Assembly (NCBI GenBank): GCA_947488085.1
Contig: CANKYI010000001.1
Coordinates: 2,117,928 to 2,181,927, forward strand
Direction: 5' to 3'
DNA from: an uncultured Erythrobacter sp.
GTDB lineage: Bacteria; Pseudomonadota; Alphaproteobacteria; Sphingomonadales; Sphingomonadaceae
DNA: 64,000 bases
In this document: positions 1 to 8,788 of the stretch, in pieces
Layout: every line of letters starts with the position of its first letter
Position numbering within the stretch: the stretch's first letter is position 1
Notes under the pieces: generated by a model
What the model saw: the letters and a program-made list of their open reading frames with translations, nothing else
What the model was told of the DNA's origin: nothing
The model's database searches: none
Made by a program: the position numbers and the translations under genes

Positions 1-138
1 GCATGCGCGCAACGAGGATCGCTTTTTTAAAGCGCGACCTCAAACAGGCTGGAATCCGGGAATTTTGCTCAGATGAACCGGAATTGACTGGAATGTGAGA
101 GTCACCCGATTCTCTTTGAGAGAGGTCGAATTGACCAA

Positions 139-1065
139 TTAGGCGAGATTGATCTCGCGCAAACGCTGCATCAGGAAATCATGCGCAGTGATCGGCTCGC
201 TCGGTTCACCACTTCCCCGACAACTCTCCAGAGGCTCGATCAGATAGTCCGGCCGGAAGTGCAGGAAGAACGGCATGGAATAGCGAGAACGATGCGCCCC
301 TGCCCCACGCGGATTGACGACGCGGTGGGTGGTCGAAACCAGGGTGCCTGCGGTCAAGCGCTCCAACATATCGCCGACATTGATGACCAACGCGCCTTCG
401 GGAACATCAACCGCATGCCAGTCACCCGATTTGGTGAGCAACTCCAGTCCGGCTTCCTCTGCGCCCAATAACAAGGTGATCGTGTTGATATCACCATGCG
501 CCGCAGCGCGGATCGCGCCTTCGGGTGCGTCGGGGCCAAGAGGTGGATAATGCAGCAACCGCATCACCGAATTGCCGTCTTCGACCGTTGGAGCAAAGAA
601 ACCCCGATCGAGCCCCAGATGCAGTGCGATCGCTTCAAGCACGGTTAGACCCGCGGTCTCAAACGCGGCGTAAAGCTCACTAAATACCGGCTTGAACGCA
701 TCGACTTCATCAGGCCAGATATTGGGGGCCATGAACTCGGCGAGTTCATGGCCATGCGTCAACTCACGGCCAACATGCCAGAATTCTTTGAGGTCGAAGA
801 TATTGGCGTCCTTGGCCTTTTCAGTGCCGAATGGCGTATATCCCCGCGCCCCGCCGCCGCCCTCGATTTTGTATTCGCGCTTTACCGGCTCTGGAAGGGC
901 AAAGAACTCTTTCGACGCTGCTTCCGCGCGAGCAATTAGGTCCAGCGGGATGCCGTGATCGCGCACTACAGCAAAGCCATATTCGGCGAAGCTGCGTCCC
1001 AACTCATCAGCGATCTCTTCAAGCGGTTGGGCGAGCGAAACGGAGGCAATTTGAACTTGGGTCAT
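139..1065 (-). CDS. Isopenicillin N synthase-like 2-oxoglutarate/Fe(II) oxygenase
   Basis: A 308-residue cytosolic non-haem iron oxygenase. The N-terminal DIOX_N-type region covers about residues 5-120 and the Fe2OG double-stranded beta-helix about 165-275. The iron ligands are visible as H190-x-D192 and H247, followed by the R261-x-S263 motif that normally binds the 2-oxoglutarate carboxylate. The family hydroxylates or oxidises small molecules, and the substrate cannot be read from sequence. It lies 41 bp downstream of the nucleoside transporter on the same strand, so the two may be co-transcribed and the substrate may be a nucleoside or base, which is inference. The ATG start leaves a full-length family member. 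Confidence 0.85.
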   Translation of the reverse strand: MTQVQIASVSLAQPLEEIADELGRSFAEYGFAVVRDHGIPLDLIARAEAASKEFFALPEPVKREYKIEGGGGARGYTPFGTEKAKDANIFDLKEFWHVGRELTHGHELAEFMAPNIWPDEVDAFKPVFSELYAAFETAGLTVLEAIALHLGLDRGFFAPTVEDGNSVMRLLHYPPLGPDAPEGAIRAAAHGDINTITLLLGAEEAGLELLTKSGDWHAVDVPEGALVINVGDMLERLTAGTLVSTTHRVVNPRGAGAHRSRYSMPFFLHFRPDYLIEPLESCRGSGEPSEPITAHDFLMQRLREINLA

Positions 1066-1106
1066 GCGATGTATCTAATCGCCCACCGGCACATCTGCCA
1101 AGCGTT

Positions 1107-2372
1107 TTAGAATGGCAGGAAAATGCTGGCGAGCGCCGCACTCATCAAATTGGCAAGGCTGCCAGCGGCCAGCGCTTTCAGACCCAGCCGGGCGATCACC
1201 GGGCGTTGATTGGGGGCAAGTCCGCCAGTCACCGCCATCTGAATCGCAATGGAGGAGAAGTTGGCAAAGCCGCACAGCGCAAAAGTCATGATCAATCGGC
1301 TGCGCTCGGTTAGCCCCTCAACCCCGCCCAATTCGATAAAGGCAACGAATTCATTGAGGACAATTTTAGTACCAAACAACCCACCCGCGATCCGCGCTTG
1401 CTCCCAATCCGATATGCCGATCAAGAACATGACGGGCGAAAAGACATAGCCAAGCATTTGCTGGAAAGAGATATCGGGATAGCCAAACCATCCACCGATC
1501 CCGCCAAGGATGCCGTTGGCCAAGGCGACCAAAGCAACAAACACCATGACCATCGCGCCCACTGCAACCGCAAGCTTTACACCTGTTTGCGTGCCTTGGG
1601 CGGCTGCCTCAATAATATTGGCGGGTTTCTCACCATCCTCGAATGTTTCAGCAACGCCGATATTCTCGAGCGATTTGTCGTGTTCTGCGGCTTCTTCCGG
1701 ATCATCGGGCATGATGATTTTCGCCATCAATATCCCGCCAGGTGCCGACATAAATGCTGCTGCGAGTAGATATGGCACAGCATCGCTTCCAAGGAATGAC
1801 GCATAGGCGGCAAGGATTGTCCCTGCGACACCTGCCATCCCGACGCACATCAAAGTGAACAGGCGAGAGGGCGGTAAATTGGCCAGATACGGGCGGACCA
1901 CCAGCGGGCTTTCCGATTGGCCGACAAAGATATTAGCGGCACTACCCAGCGCTTCCACTTTGCTAATCCCTGTCAGCCAGCCAATCGCTCCGCCCAGCCA
2001 ACGGACCAGACGCTGCATAATGCCGAGATAATAGAGGATCGACACTAGCGCGGCGAAAAATACGATCACCGGCAGTGCGGCGATCAAAAACGTATTAGCA
2101 AACGGATTGTCGCCCATCGGTCCAAACAGGGTCTCAATCCCGACCACAGAGTATCCCAGCAGCGCAATCACCCCATCGGAAAGAAAGCTAATCACCCCGA
2201 CGCCCACATCAGTGCGCAGGACCAAAACCGCCATAACCGTTTGCAAGGCAAAGGCCGATGCCACGATCCGCAAGTTGATGTTCCGTTTGCCCGAAGACAG
2301 GAGGAAGGCAATTCCTAAGATCGTTACAATCCCGGCAATGCTGTAGAGAATGGATGTGATGTGCGTGTCCAC
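1107..2372 (-). CDS. nupC: Concentrative nucleoside transporter (CNT/NupC family)
   Basis: Inner-membrane Na+- or H+-coupled nucleoside symporter of the CNT family. The protein is strongly hydrophobic with about ten membrane segments. It carries the N-terminal Nucleos_tra2_N block, the gate domain around IVFFAALVSILYYLGIMQ and the conserved C-terminal half with VGQSESPLVVRPYL and the FGTKIVLNEFVAF motif. The longest open frame begins at 2477, but its first 35 residues are hydrophilic, Arg-rich and overlap the divergent promoter region. The GTG at 2372 (VDTHITSILYSIAG) gives the usual length of about 421 residues, with a weak AGGGGC upstream. The exact start is uncertain. It probably leads a two-gene operon with the downstream oxygenase. 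Confidence 0.88.
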   Translation of the reverse strand: MDTHITSILYSIAGIVTILGIAFLLSSGKRNINLRIVASAFALQTVMAVLVLRTDVGVGVISFLSDGVIALLGYSVVGIETLFGPMGDNPFANTFLIAALPVIVFFAALVSILYYLGIMQRLVRWLGGAIGWLTGISKVEALGSAANIFVGQSESPLVVRPYLANLPPSRLFTLMCVGMAGVAGTILAAYASFLGSDAVPYLLAAAFMSAPGGILMAKIIMPDDPEEAAEHDKSLENIGVAETFEDGEKPANIIEAAAQGTQTGVKLAVAVGAMVMVFVALVALANGILGGIGGWFGYPDISFQQMLGYVFSPVMFLIGISDWEQARIAGGLFGTKIVLNEFVAFIELGGVEGLTERSRLIMTFALCGFANFSSIAIQMAVTGGLAPNQRPVIARLGLKALAAGSLANLMSAALASIFLPF

Positions 2373-2530
2373 CGCAGAAGCGGTGCCCCTGATTGTTGTA
2401 TCCCGGCGCCAAGGGTTGGCACTTTGTGAGAGCCAAGGCAACTGGGGGTGCCGGTGAAGGCGTGAATGAAAGGGCACGACTGCATTCTGGCGGCTTTTCT
2501 TTTAAAGCTCCCTCGCTTAACCCTGCCGCG

Positions 2531-3253
2531 ATGACCGACACCCAAAACGCGACAGACCAAACCGCCCAAGAACCAATCAGCGACATCGCCAAGGCAGCTA
2601 TCAGCGCGCCGATGGGCCTGTTCGTCTATATCATTCTCTATGGTGGGATGACCGTTTTGGCGGGCGTCGTCGCGTTCAAACAGGTGCAATTGTGGCCCAG
2701 TCAATTGGCGGTTGAAGCCGGGATTTTCCCGTTCCTGCTATTAGTAGTGATCACCAGCACCATCGCACAGCTTTATGGTCAGTCCTTGGCCAAGCGTTTG
2801 ATCTGGATCGGCTTCCTGCCGCTTTTCCTTTCCGCACTGCTGATCTATCTGGTGCTATCTCTGCCCGCATCACCGGAAATGCTCGATTTTCGCAGTGAAG
2901 ATCTGGCGGCGTTTGAACGTGTCTTGGGTCAAACACCCCGTATTTTGATGGCGGGCCCTGCCGCCTACATCACATCCTTGCTGCTCAATGTCTGGATATT
3001 CTCCAAACTGCGCGGCAGTGGAGAGGCCACCACTGTCGGCCTGATGATCCGGGGTGCCATCGCCTCCGCCTTAAGCCAAGCGGTGGATTCAATCATCTTC
3101 GTGACGCTCGCCTTCTATGGTGAGTTTGACATCACCAACCTGTTGATCGGCCAAGTGCTTGCCAAAGTTACCTTGAGCATCGTGCTGGTGCCGTTTCTGA
3201 TCACTTTTGGGGTGAAAGCGGCGCAATGGCTGGATGCTCGGGGGAATCGCTAG
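2531..3253 (+). CDS. yhhQ: Queuosine precursor transporter (VUT/YhhQ family)
   Basis: A 240-residue integral membrane protein of the vitamin-uptake-transporter family (COG1738, YhhQ/QueT), whose members import preQ0/preQ1 for queuosine modification of tRNA. About six membrane segments follow a hydrophilic N-terminus. The family-typical stretch AVEAGIFPFLLLVVITSTIA is present, and the second half has the conserved ALSQAVDSIIFVTLAFYG helix. An open frame extends upstream to 2393, but the ATG at 2531 (MTDTQ) starts a normal-length protein and leaves a promoter region shared with the divergent nucleoside transporter. The stop codon overlaps the 3' end of the convergent beta-helix gene by 4 bp. 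Confidence 0.85.
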   Translation: MTDTQNATDQTAQEPISDIAKAAISAPMGLFVYIILYGGMTVLAGVVAFKQVQLWPSQLAVEAGIFPFLLLVVITSTIAQLYGQSLAKRLIWIGFLPLFLSALLIYLVLSLPASPEMLDFRSEDLAAFERVLGQTPRILMAGPAAYITSLLLNVWIFSKLRGSGEATTVGLMIRGAIASALSQAVDSIIFVTLAFYGEFDITNLLIGQVLAKVTLSIVLVPFLITFGVKAAQWLDARGNR

Positions 3254-4998
3254 TTCTCCGACACCCTCTGACCAAGCTGATAGTCATAGAGTGAAGGCAC
3301 GGCGCGAACCGGACGATTGTGCATCTCGATATAGGGCTCAGGCGTGTGGCTTAGGCGGATATGCCGGTTGCCATGCATCCCCACAATGCGCGCATCTGGC
3401 CCCTCTGACTGCGCAAGGATCGATACTTCGCCGCCCGGTTCAACTCCGCCAGTGACAAGGATTTCCAGGTTCCACGTTGTGCTGAAACGGCCATGACCGG
3501 GCTGCCAGTACCCTGCCCCGCCCGCTCTATAGAGATCATATTCCGGCAAGCCATCGGATGAGGTGCGATCCGGCGTCACATGCACGGTGACATTATCATA
3601 CAGGTTCTGATGGTTGGCACCGGCATGCTGATCCAGAGTAGGCGTGGTCCACACCACGGCGCCTTTATAGACCGATTTGGTCGAACGGGTGTTGAAACTC
3701 AGCGCATGGACGGTCGGATTGAACACGCTGAGCTGATCGACGAGCACATTGTGCACGTTGCCAAGGTGCACGCTGTAATGCGCCAAATGATCCCCCTCGG
3801 TCACGACATTGGCGATAGTCACATTGGCGATATCATCGGTGAGAATGCCGCTGTCGCTATTGCTGATCCTAACATTGCGAATCCATCCATTGTGCACGCC
3901 AGTGAAATAAACGCCGTTGAACCCGGCTTCATTGTGGTGCCCGAAATCGGGGTTCGGCGGAAAGACCAGCGCAAGGTCCTCGATCCCGACATCGCTGAGG
4001 TGATCCCATTGCGCGAAATAGGCGGGAAGCGCTGCGTTGATGTCATGCATCAGCGGGTCGGCCATGGTGACTTCATTGCCGTTGATGGCGACGATCTGCG
4101 TAGGCTGCTGAACGAGCGGACGGCCGGGTGTCTCCCAATGGCGCGAGCCAACGCCCCGCCCTGCAATCTCCAGATCCGTATCGCCATAGAGCGATGCGAT
4201 GAGCGGCCCATCGGGACCTTCGCGATTGTGCCAGAATATCTGCAACACATCGCCGACTTCCAAAGCACCGGCATCAGGAACACTCAATATGCGTTCAAAC
4301 CTATTGCCGCGCTCGATTGTCGCGACGGTCTCAATCGGGCGGTCATACCGCTCCAAATACGCGCCGTGGCGACCACCGGGGACGCGCGACCAGATAAAGC
4401 CCGCACTCCAACTGTATTTTGAGAAAAGGACGTTGAGATTGGCGTCTTCTTGCTGCTCATACTTGTCCTCTTCGAACAGATATTCGCCGATTTCGGTGAG
4501 CGCACCGCCATCGTCGATCTGGTTGAGCGGGCGCGGCAAAAACAGCTCAGTCCCGCCCTCGCCCATTCCCATGCCGGCGAGCACAATGGAACTGCGCTCC
4601 AGCCACAGAATTTCGCTCAAAATATAGCGCCCAGCACCGAACTGCACACGAACGGGGCCGGACTGCTCATGAGCCGCAGCAAGAGCGGCGCGAATGGCGG
4701 CGCTGTCATCCACCCCATCATCGGCAATCGCGCCATAATCGGCAACGTCAATACTGGTCGCAAAATGCGGGATTACCTGCGTCCCATAGCCATACCCGGC
4801 ATAGGAGAAATCGGGCAGTTCATGCGTCTCGCGCGTTTGCACATCACCCAAAATCGCAGGCAGTTCGTATGATGGCTCCTGTGTGGGCTCTTGTGTCGCT
4901 TGGGCAACAGCTTGTCCGGTTGCGCCCATCGCCGACCCGCAGGCGGCGGTCGCAATCAACACTCTGAAAAACAAACGCTTTGTTATAAACAATCCCAC
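3250..4998 (-). CDS. Secreted right-handed beta-helix protein, candidate polysaccharide lyase
   Basis: A 582-residue exported protein. A signal peptide (ITKRLFFRVLIATAACGSAM, cleavage near AVAQA) is followed at about residues 80-130 by the N-terminal signature of the pectate-lyase-3 fold, VADYGAIADDGVDDSAAIRA. Parallel beta-helix rungs (IRNVRISNSDSGILTDD, VTIANVVTEGDHLAHYSVHL) fill the middle. The GTG at 4998 is chosen because a strong AGAGGGG sits 8 nt before it and it sets the signal peptide correctly; the upstream in-frame codons run through the operator. By fold it should act on a polysaccharide outside the cytoplasm. Linkage to a TonB receptor, a TRAP transporter and KduD argues for a polyuronate lyase, but no CAZy family is assigned and the catalytic residues are not recognised. 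Confidence 0.72.
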   Translation of the reverse strand: MGLFITKRLFFRVLIATAACGSAMGATGQAVAQATQEPTQEPSYELPAILGDVQTRETHELPDFSYAGYGYGTQVIPHFATSIDVADYGAIADDGVDDSAAIRAALAAAHEQSGPVRVQFGAGRYILSEILWLERSSIVLAGMGMGEGGTELFLPRPLNQIDDGGALTEIGEYLFEEDKYEQQEDANLNVLFSKYSWSAGFIWSRVPGGRHGAYLERYDRPIETVATIERGNRFERILSVPDAGALEVGDVLQIFWHNREGPDGPLIASLYGDTDLEIAGRGVGSRHWETPGRPLVQQPTQIVAINGNEVTMADPLMHDINAALPAYFAQWDHLSDVGIEDLALVFPPNPDFGHHNEAGFNGVYFTGVHNGWIRNVRISNSDSGILTDDIANVTIANVVTEGDHLAHYSVHLGNVHNVLVDQLSVFNPTVHALSFNTRSTKSVYKGAVVWTTPTLDQHAGANHQNLYDNVTVHVTPDRTSSDGLPEYDLYRAGGAGYWQPGHGRFSTTWNLEILVTGGVEPGGEVSILAQSEGPDARIVGMHGNRHIRLSHTPEPYIEMHNRPVRAVPSLYDYQLGQRVSEN

Positions 4999-5035
4999 AA
5001 TTTCACCCCTCTCCAAGAGCTTATGACAAAGGGTA

Positions 5036-5065
5036 TTGACGCGCAATGATACCGGTGTCAATAAT
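5036..5065 (+). promoter_or_regulatory. Predicted sigma-70 type promoter for the TonB-receptor operon
   Basis: TTGACG at 5036-5041 and AATAAT at 5060-5065 are separated by 18 bp, upstream of the receptor start at 5128. The first LacI-type operator lies between the two hexamers and the second just after the -10, as expected for repression. On the opposite strand a TTGACA (5056-5061) overlaps the same operator and could serve the beta-helix gene, but its -10 is weak. Confidence 0.5.
5047..5060. promoter_or_regulatory. LacI-family operator, copy 1 (TGATACCGGTGTCA)
   Basis: A 14-bp near-perfect palindrome centred on CC|GG at 5053/5054, with a central CG step typical of LacI/GalR operators. Its centre is 22 bp, about two helical turns, from copy 2. 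It sits in the 129-bp region between the divergent beta-helix and TonB-receptor genes. Assignment to the LacI protein at 11615-12643 is inferred from the related copy in front of the RpiB gene. Confidence 0.7.
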
Positions 5066-5068
5066 TTA

Positions 5069-5082
5069 GGTAACCGGTGTCA
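5069..5082. promoter_or_regulatory. LacI-family operator, copy 2 (GGTAACCGGTGTCA)
   Basis: A 14-bp palindrome-like site centred at 5075/5076. Its reverse complement, TGACACCGGTTACC, is identical to copy 3 at 12683-12696, and the identity extends one more base to give a shared 15-mer ATGACACCGGTTACC. It lies between the predicted -10 and the start codon of the TonB receptor. Confidence 0.75.
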
Positions 5083-5127
5083 TTAAGGTTCTAATAAGCG
5101 AGCCAGCCGGATCAGGGGAGAGAAATC

Positions 5128-7974
5128 ATGTCTGCATTTCATGCGGTGCGTGCGCCTATTGCACGAGCCTGTTTCAAAGCTGCTTTGCTGGCGTCAGCCA
5201 TCTCCATCGCAACGCCTGCTCTGGCGCAAGACGCGCCTGCAGATGACGGAGCTGACACAGGCGGCGGTGGAAACGGACAAGAGATCGTAGTTGTGGGCGA
5301 GATCAGCCGCCAAATCGAAAACTCGCTCGAAACCAAACGATCTCTCGATGTAATCGGTGATGCCATTGTTGGGGAAGACATCGGCGATTTGCCCAGCCTT
5401 TCGGTCGCAGAAGCGTTGGAGCGGGTGGTCGGTGTTACCGCCGCGCGCTTTCAGGGCGGGTCAACCGCAATCTCGGTCCGCGGCCTTGGCCCGTTCCTTG
5501 GCGCATCATTCCTCAATGGCCGTGAGGTTACCTCTGGAAGTGATGGTCGGGACGTGAACTTCTCACAATTCCCGTCCGAGTTGATCAATGGTGCGATCAT
5601 CTACAAGACGCAGCAAGCCAGCTTTGTCGAAGGCGGCGTCTCAGGCAATGTTGAACTGCAAACTCTGCGACCGCTGGATTACAACCGCCGCCGCATTCAA
5701 GCATTCGTCCAAGGCGGATACAGCGAAGCGCAGGACCGCGTCGTCAACGGACGATCCCCCATAGAGACGCGGATAACGGGGTCTTATATCGATCAGTTCA
5801 GCACCGGCATTGGTGAGATTGGCATAGCCCTTGGCGGGCAATTCCGGCGCGGGACCATTGGCGAAGATGTGTTCGTCACCAGTTCAACCTACCGCCCCTG
5901 CAACACAATCGAAGGCATCGATCAAAGTAACAATTGCGCGTTCGATACAGACGATGCGGGTGTCGGCAATGGCGCATCGGACACCTATTTTGTCTCCAAC
6001 CAATACATTTTCCGCGCCTTATCGACCGAGTCCGACCGCGAAGCTTTGTTGGGTTCGATCCAATGGCAACCCAGCCCCAGCCTCGACATTAATCTCGACG
6101 CGCAATTCTCCACCCGCCGCGATACCGATGAACGCGCCAATCTGGTGATCGCTGACGGCAGGCGCGACATTGCGCCGATTGAGATATCCTCCACTGGGGC
6201 GCTACTTGCTTGGAGCGGAGAAAGCCGGGTTGAAAACCAATCTGTCTATCGTCAGCGCGATGAGGACTTCCTCGGCCTTGGTGCTAATGTCGAATGGAGC
6301 GGCGACCGGCTGACGATTGCCACCGACATAAGCTACAATAAGACCGAGCGGCGTCAGGACGAGCTGGATATGCGCATCCGCACCGCTGACCGGGTTCTCT
6401 ACGAGCTTGATCGGCGCGGCCAGATCATTCCGGCTTTGACTTTCACCGATGTGTCGGACGTGGAGGATGATACAGGGCTGGTCTTCGACCTCAACAACCA
6501 TGATCTTTACACCAATGGCGCGCGGGCACGGCGCCGTTTGGAGAATGTTGACGAGTCGGTCTTTGCTGTGCGCCTCGACGCCTCTTATGCTCTGGACGGG
6601 TTCTTTGATGGCATTGATTTTGGCGCGCGCTATTCGGATCGTCAGCGGATTCAAGATGATGGCATTGATACGACGCTTTCGCTGGTCGATGGCGGATATT
6701 TCTCCGATGCAGCGATTGCGGCCCGATCGAGCAATTTTCTGGTCGATGACCTGTTCTCCAGCTCAGGCAGCCCAACCACCGGCCTGACCTTCGCGACATT
6801 CGACGCGCAAGCCTTATTCACAGCGCTTACCGGCGATGCGGATGCAGGCCTGCCTGAAGGCTCCACTCTATCCACCCAAGACACAGACGTGACGGAAAAG
6901 GTATGGGCAGGCTACGTCCAAGCGAACTTTGACGGCCCTGTTTTCGGCATCCCCGCAACCGGCAATGTCGGCGTGCGCGTTGTCCACACCGATGTCCGCT
7001 CGGTCGGGATCAGCTCAGCCTTGGCGACAAGTCCGGGGGCAGACCCGACAACGCTAGTCATCAGCGAGGTGGGCGACCCAATCGTCAATGTGGAGAACAA
7101 TTCCTTCGTCGAAATTCTCCCTAGCGCTAACATCACGTTCTCGGTTGCCGATGACAAATTGCTCCGCTTCGCCCTTTATCGCGCGCTTGCCCGGCCTGAT
7201 CCTGCAAACCTGTCAGCAGCCCTGTCATTCGATGACGAAGCCGACCTTGCGGATTTGGGCGCTATTGTCAGCGCCAGCGGGAACCCGTTCCTCGAGCCGC
7301 TCATCGCATGGAATGCGGATGTATCGTTTGAATGGTATGCTTCGGCAACCACGTCATTCTCGCTCGCAGCCTATTACAAGAACCTGCAAACGGGGTTTGA
7401 AACCGATGTCACGCCGCTGATCCTAACCGTTGATGGCGCACCGACAGAGGTGATTATCGGGCGCTCGGTCAATTCGAATGAGAGCAGCGATCTGTTCGGG
7501 TTCGAAGTCGCGGTTCAGCACAAGTTTGACCATTTGCCAGAGCCATTTGACGGCTTGGGAGTTCAGGCGTCTTACAACTTTGCCGATTCCAACTTTGAAT
7601 TCCCCGATCCAACCGTGGTCAGCGGCAATGCACTCGCCGATTTTACAGACCCTGCGAATGTGAACGGGTTTTCAAAGCATACGATGAATGCAACCGCCTT
7701 CTACGAAACGGGGCCGCTGACTGCGCGGGTCGCGTATCGCTATCGCTCTAGCTTCTTCCGACCGTTCCGTGCGACCAGCAACCGGTTCAACGGGTCACAG
7801 GAATTCGTCGATATGTCATTGAACTTGAGCCTTAATCGCAATGTCCAATTGCGGTTCCAGGCGCTGAATGTGTTCAACGAACCTAACGTCCAATTCCGCC
7901 CCACAGGTGACAGTTTGGCGCAGACAGATATATCGGGTGCCCGGTATTTTGCCGGCGTCCGCTTTAAATTCTGA
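5128..7974 (+). CDS. TonB-dependent receptor (outer membrane, probable oligosaccharide importer)
   Basis: A 948-residue outer-membrane receptor. The signal peptide ends near ATPALA, followed by a short Gly/Asp-rich linker and a plug domain (about residues 50-170, with EIVVVGE, a TonB-box-like start, and SLSVAEALERVVGVTAARFQ). The rest is a long beta-barrel that ends in the outer-membrane signature FAGVRFKF with a C-terminal Phe. A GGGGAGAG ribosome-binding site precedes the ATG. Receptors of this size next to beta-helix enzymes and TRAP genes generally import oligosaccharides with TonB-ExbBD energy; the substrate here is inferred to be uronate oligomers. It is the first gene of a run (receptor, hydratase, dctPQM) controlled by two LacI-type operators. 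Confidence 0.93.
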   Translation: MSAFHAVRAPIARACFKAALLASAISIATPALAQDAPADDGADTGGGGNGQEIVVVGEISRQIENSLETKRSLDVIGDAIVGEDIGDLPSLSVAEALERVVGVTAARFQGGSTAISVRGLGPFLGASFLNGREVTSGSDGRDVNFSQFPSELINGAIIYKTQQASFVEGGVSGNVELQTLRPLDYNRRRIQAFVQGGYSEAQDRVVNGRSPIETRITGSYIDQFSTGIGEIGIALGGQFRRGTIGEDVFVTSSTYRPCNTIEGIDQSNNCAFDTDDAGVGNGASDTYFVSNQYIFRALSTESDREALLGSIQWQPSPSLDINLDAQFSTRRDTDERANLVIADGRRDIAPIEISSTGALLAWSGESRVENQSVYRQRDEDFLGLGANVEWSGDRLTIATDISYNKTERRQDELDMRIRTADRVLYELDRRGQIIPALTFTDVSDVEDDTGLVFDLNNHDLYTNGARARRRLENVDESVFAVRLDASYALDGFFDGIDFGARYSDRQRIQDDGIDTTLSLVDGGYFSDAAIAARSSNFLVDDLFSSSGSPTTGLTFATFDAQALFTALTGDADAGLPEGSTLSTQDTDVTEKVWAGYVQANFDGPVFGIPATGNVGVRVVHTDVRSVGISSALATSPGADPTTLVISEVGDPIVNVENNSFVEILPSANITFSVADDKLLRFALYRALARPDPANLSAALSFDDEADLADLGAIVSASGNPFLEPLIAWNADVSFEWYASATTSFSLAAYYKNLQTGFETDVTPLILTVDGAPTEVIIGRSVNSNESSDLFGFEVAVQHKFDHLPEPFDGLGVQASYNFADSNFEFPDPTVVSGNALADFTDPANVNGFSKHTMNATAFYETGPLTARVAYRYRSSFFRPFRATSNRFNGSQEFVDMSLNLSLNRNVQLRFQALNVFNEPNVQFRPTGDSLAQTDISGARYFAGVRFKF

Positions 7975-7999
7975 GCGGTTTAGGACAAGAATAACGGCA

Positions 8000-8788
8000 A
8001 TGATGGCGAGCACACACATACAGTCCCAGACCGCTCGTCGGCAGGAGATTTCGGATATTCTGGTGCATGCCCGCCTTACTGCGGGTTCGCTAAGTGAATT
8101 TCCTGGGTCGCTTCCGGCATCGCTGAGCGAAGCGTATCAGGTGCAGCACATCTCTCGCAAAGTGTGGCCTGACCCTGTGATCGGATGGAAGGTTGGAGGC
8201 ATCCCGCCAATCCACCGCGAAGCGATGGGCAAGGACTTCCTCTGCGGCCCGATATTCGCCTCGCGCTTTGTGCAAGCAGCTTTGGGTAGGGTCAGCGAAA
8301 TGCCTGTCTTTGCCAATGGATTTGCCGCGATTGAGGCGGAATTTGTACTCGAATTGGGTAAGACACGCGAGCAGGATCGGCTGTATCTCGGTGCGGAGAT
8401 TGCGAGCAGTCCGATTGTCGATATTAACGGCGTTGGCCCGTTGGCAGTGGTCTGTGATTTTGGCAACAACAATGGCGTGCTTAAGGGACCAGAGCTGGAG
8501 GGCTGGCAAGACGGCCTTCCCCATCCACTCTATGTGGCGACCATCATTGACGATGTCTGTGTGGGAGAGCGCGAGATTACCGATATCGTCGCCCATGTCG
8601 CGCGGGCGCGCAATTTCCTGTTCGATCATGCAAACACCGAAGGCTTTGACCTTCCCCCTGGTACTTTGATCTCAACCGGCGCAATCACCGGCGTTCATCC
8701 CGCGAAAGTCGGCGCGCATTCGCTGATCCGCTTTGGCGATATGACCACTCTGGAAATTGCGCTCACACCGGCTGCGCCCCACTCATGA
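8000..8788 (+). CDS. MhpD-type 2-keto-4-pentenoate hydratase / FAH-superfamily protein
   Basis: A 262-residue cytosolic protein of the 2-keto-4-pentenoate hydratase family (fumarylacetoacetate-hydrolase fold). Recognisable elements are GWKVGG (residues about 58-63), the AIEAEFVLELG metal-ligand block near 110, and the C-terminal PPGTLISTGAITGVHPAKVG segment. The open frame extends back to 7868 inside the receptor gene; the ATG at 8000, 26 bp after the receptor stop, gives the family length. The gene overlaps the TRAP binding-protein gene by ATGA, so the two are translationally coupled. In catechol pathways such enzymes hydrate a 2-oxo-enoate. Here no aromatic genes are near, so a role on an unsaturated or deoxy sugar-acid intermediate is plausible but unproven. 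Confidence 0.82.
   Translation: MMASTHIQSQTARRQEISDILVHARLTAGSLSEFPGSLPASLSEAYQVQHISRKVWPDPVIGWKVGGIPPIHREAMGKDFLCGPIFASRFVQAALGRVSEMPVFANGFAAIEAEFVLELGKTREQDRLYLGAEIASSPIVDINGVGPLAVVCDFGNNNGVLKGPELEGWQDGLPHPLYVATIIDDVCVGEREITDIVAHVARARNFLFDHANTEGFDLPPGTLISTGAITGVHPAKVGAHSLIRFGDMTTLEIALTPAAPHS

Noticed and set aside
20..40. CGCTTTTTTAAAGCG hairpin at the window start
   Set aside because: A 6-bp stem with 3-nt loop and no adjoining T-tract; too weak to call a terminator.
2393..2530. Extended N-terminus of the queuosine-precursor transporter
   Set aside because: In frame but hydrophilic and overlapping the divergent gene start; the ATG at 2531 gives the family length.
5030..5061. Minus-strand promoter for the beta-helix gene with TTGACA at 5056-5061
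   Set aside because: The -35 is good but no acceptable -10 lies 16-18 bp away; mentioned only as a possibility.
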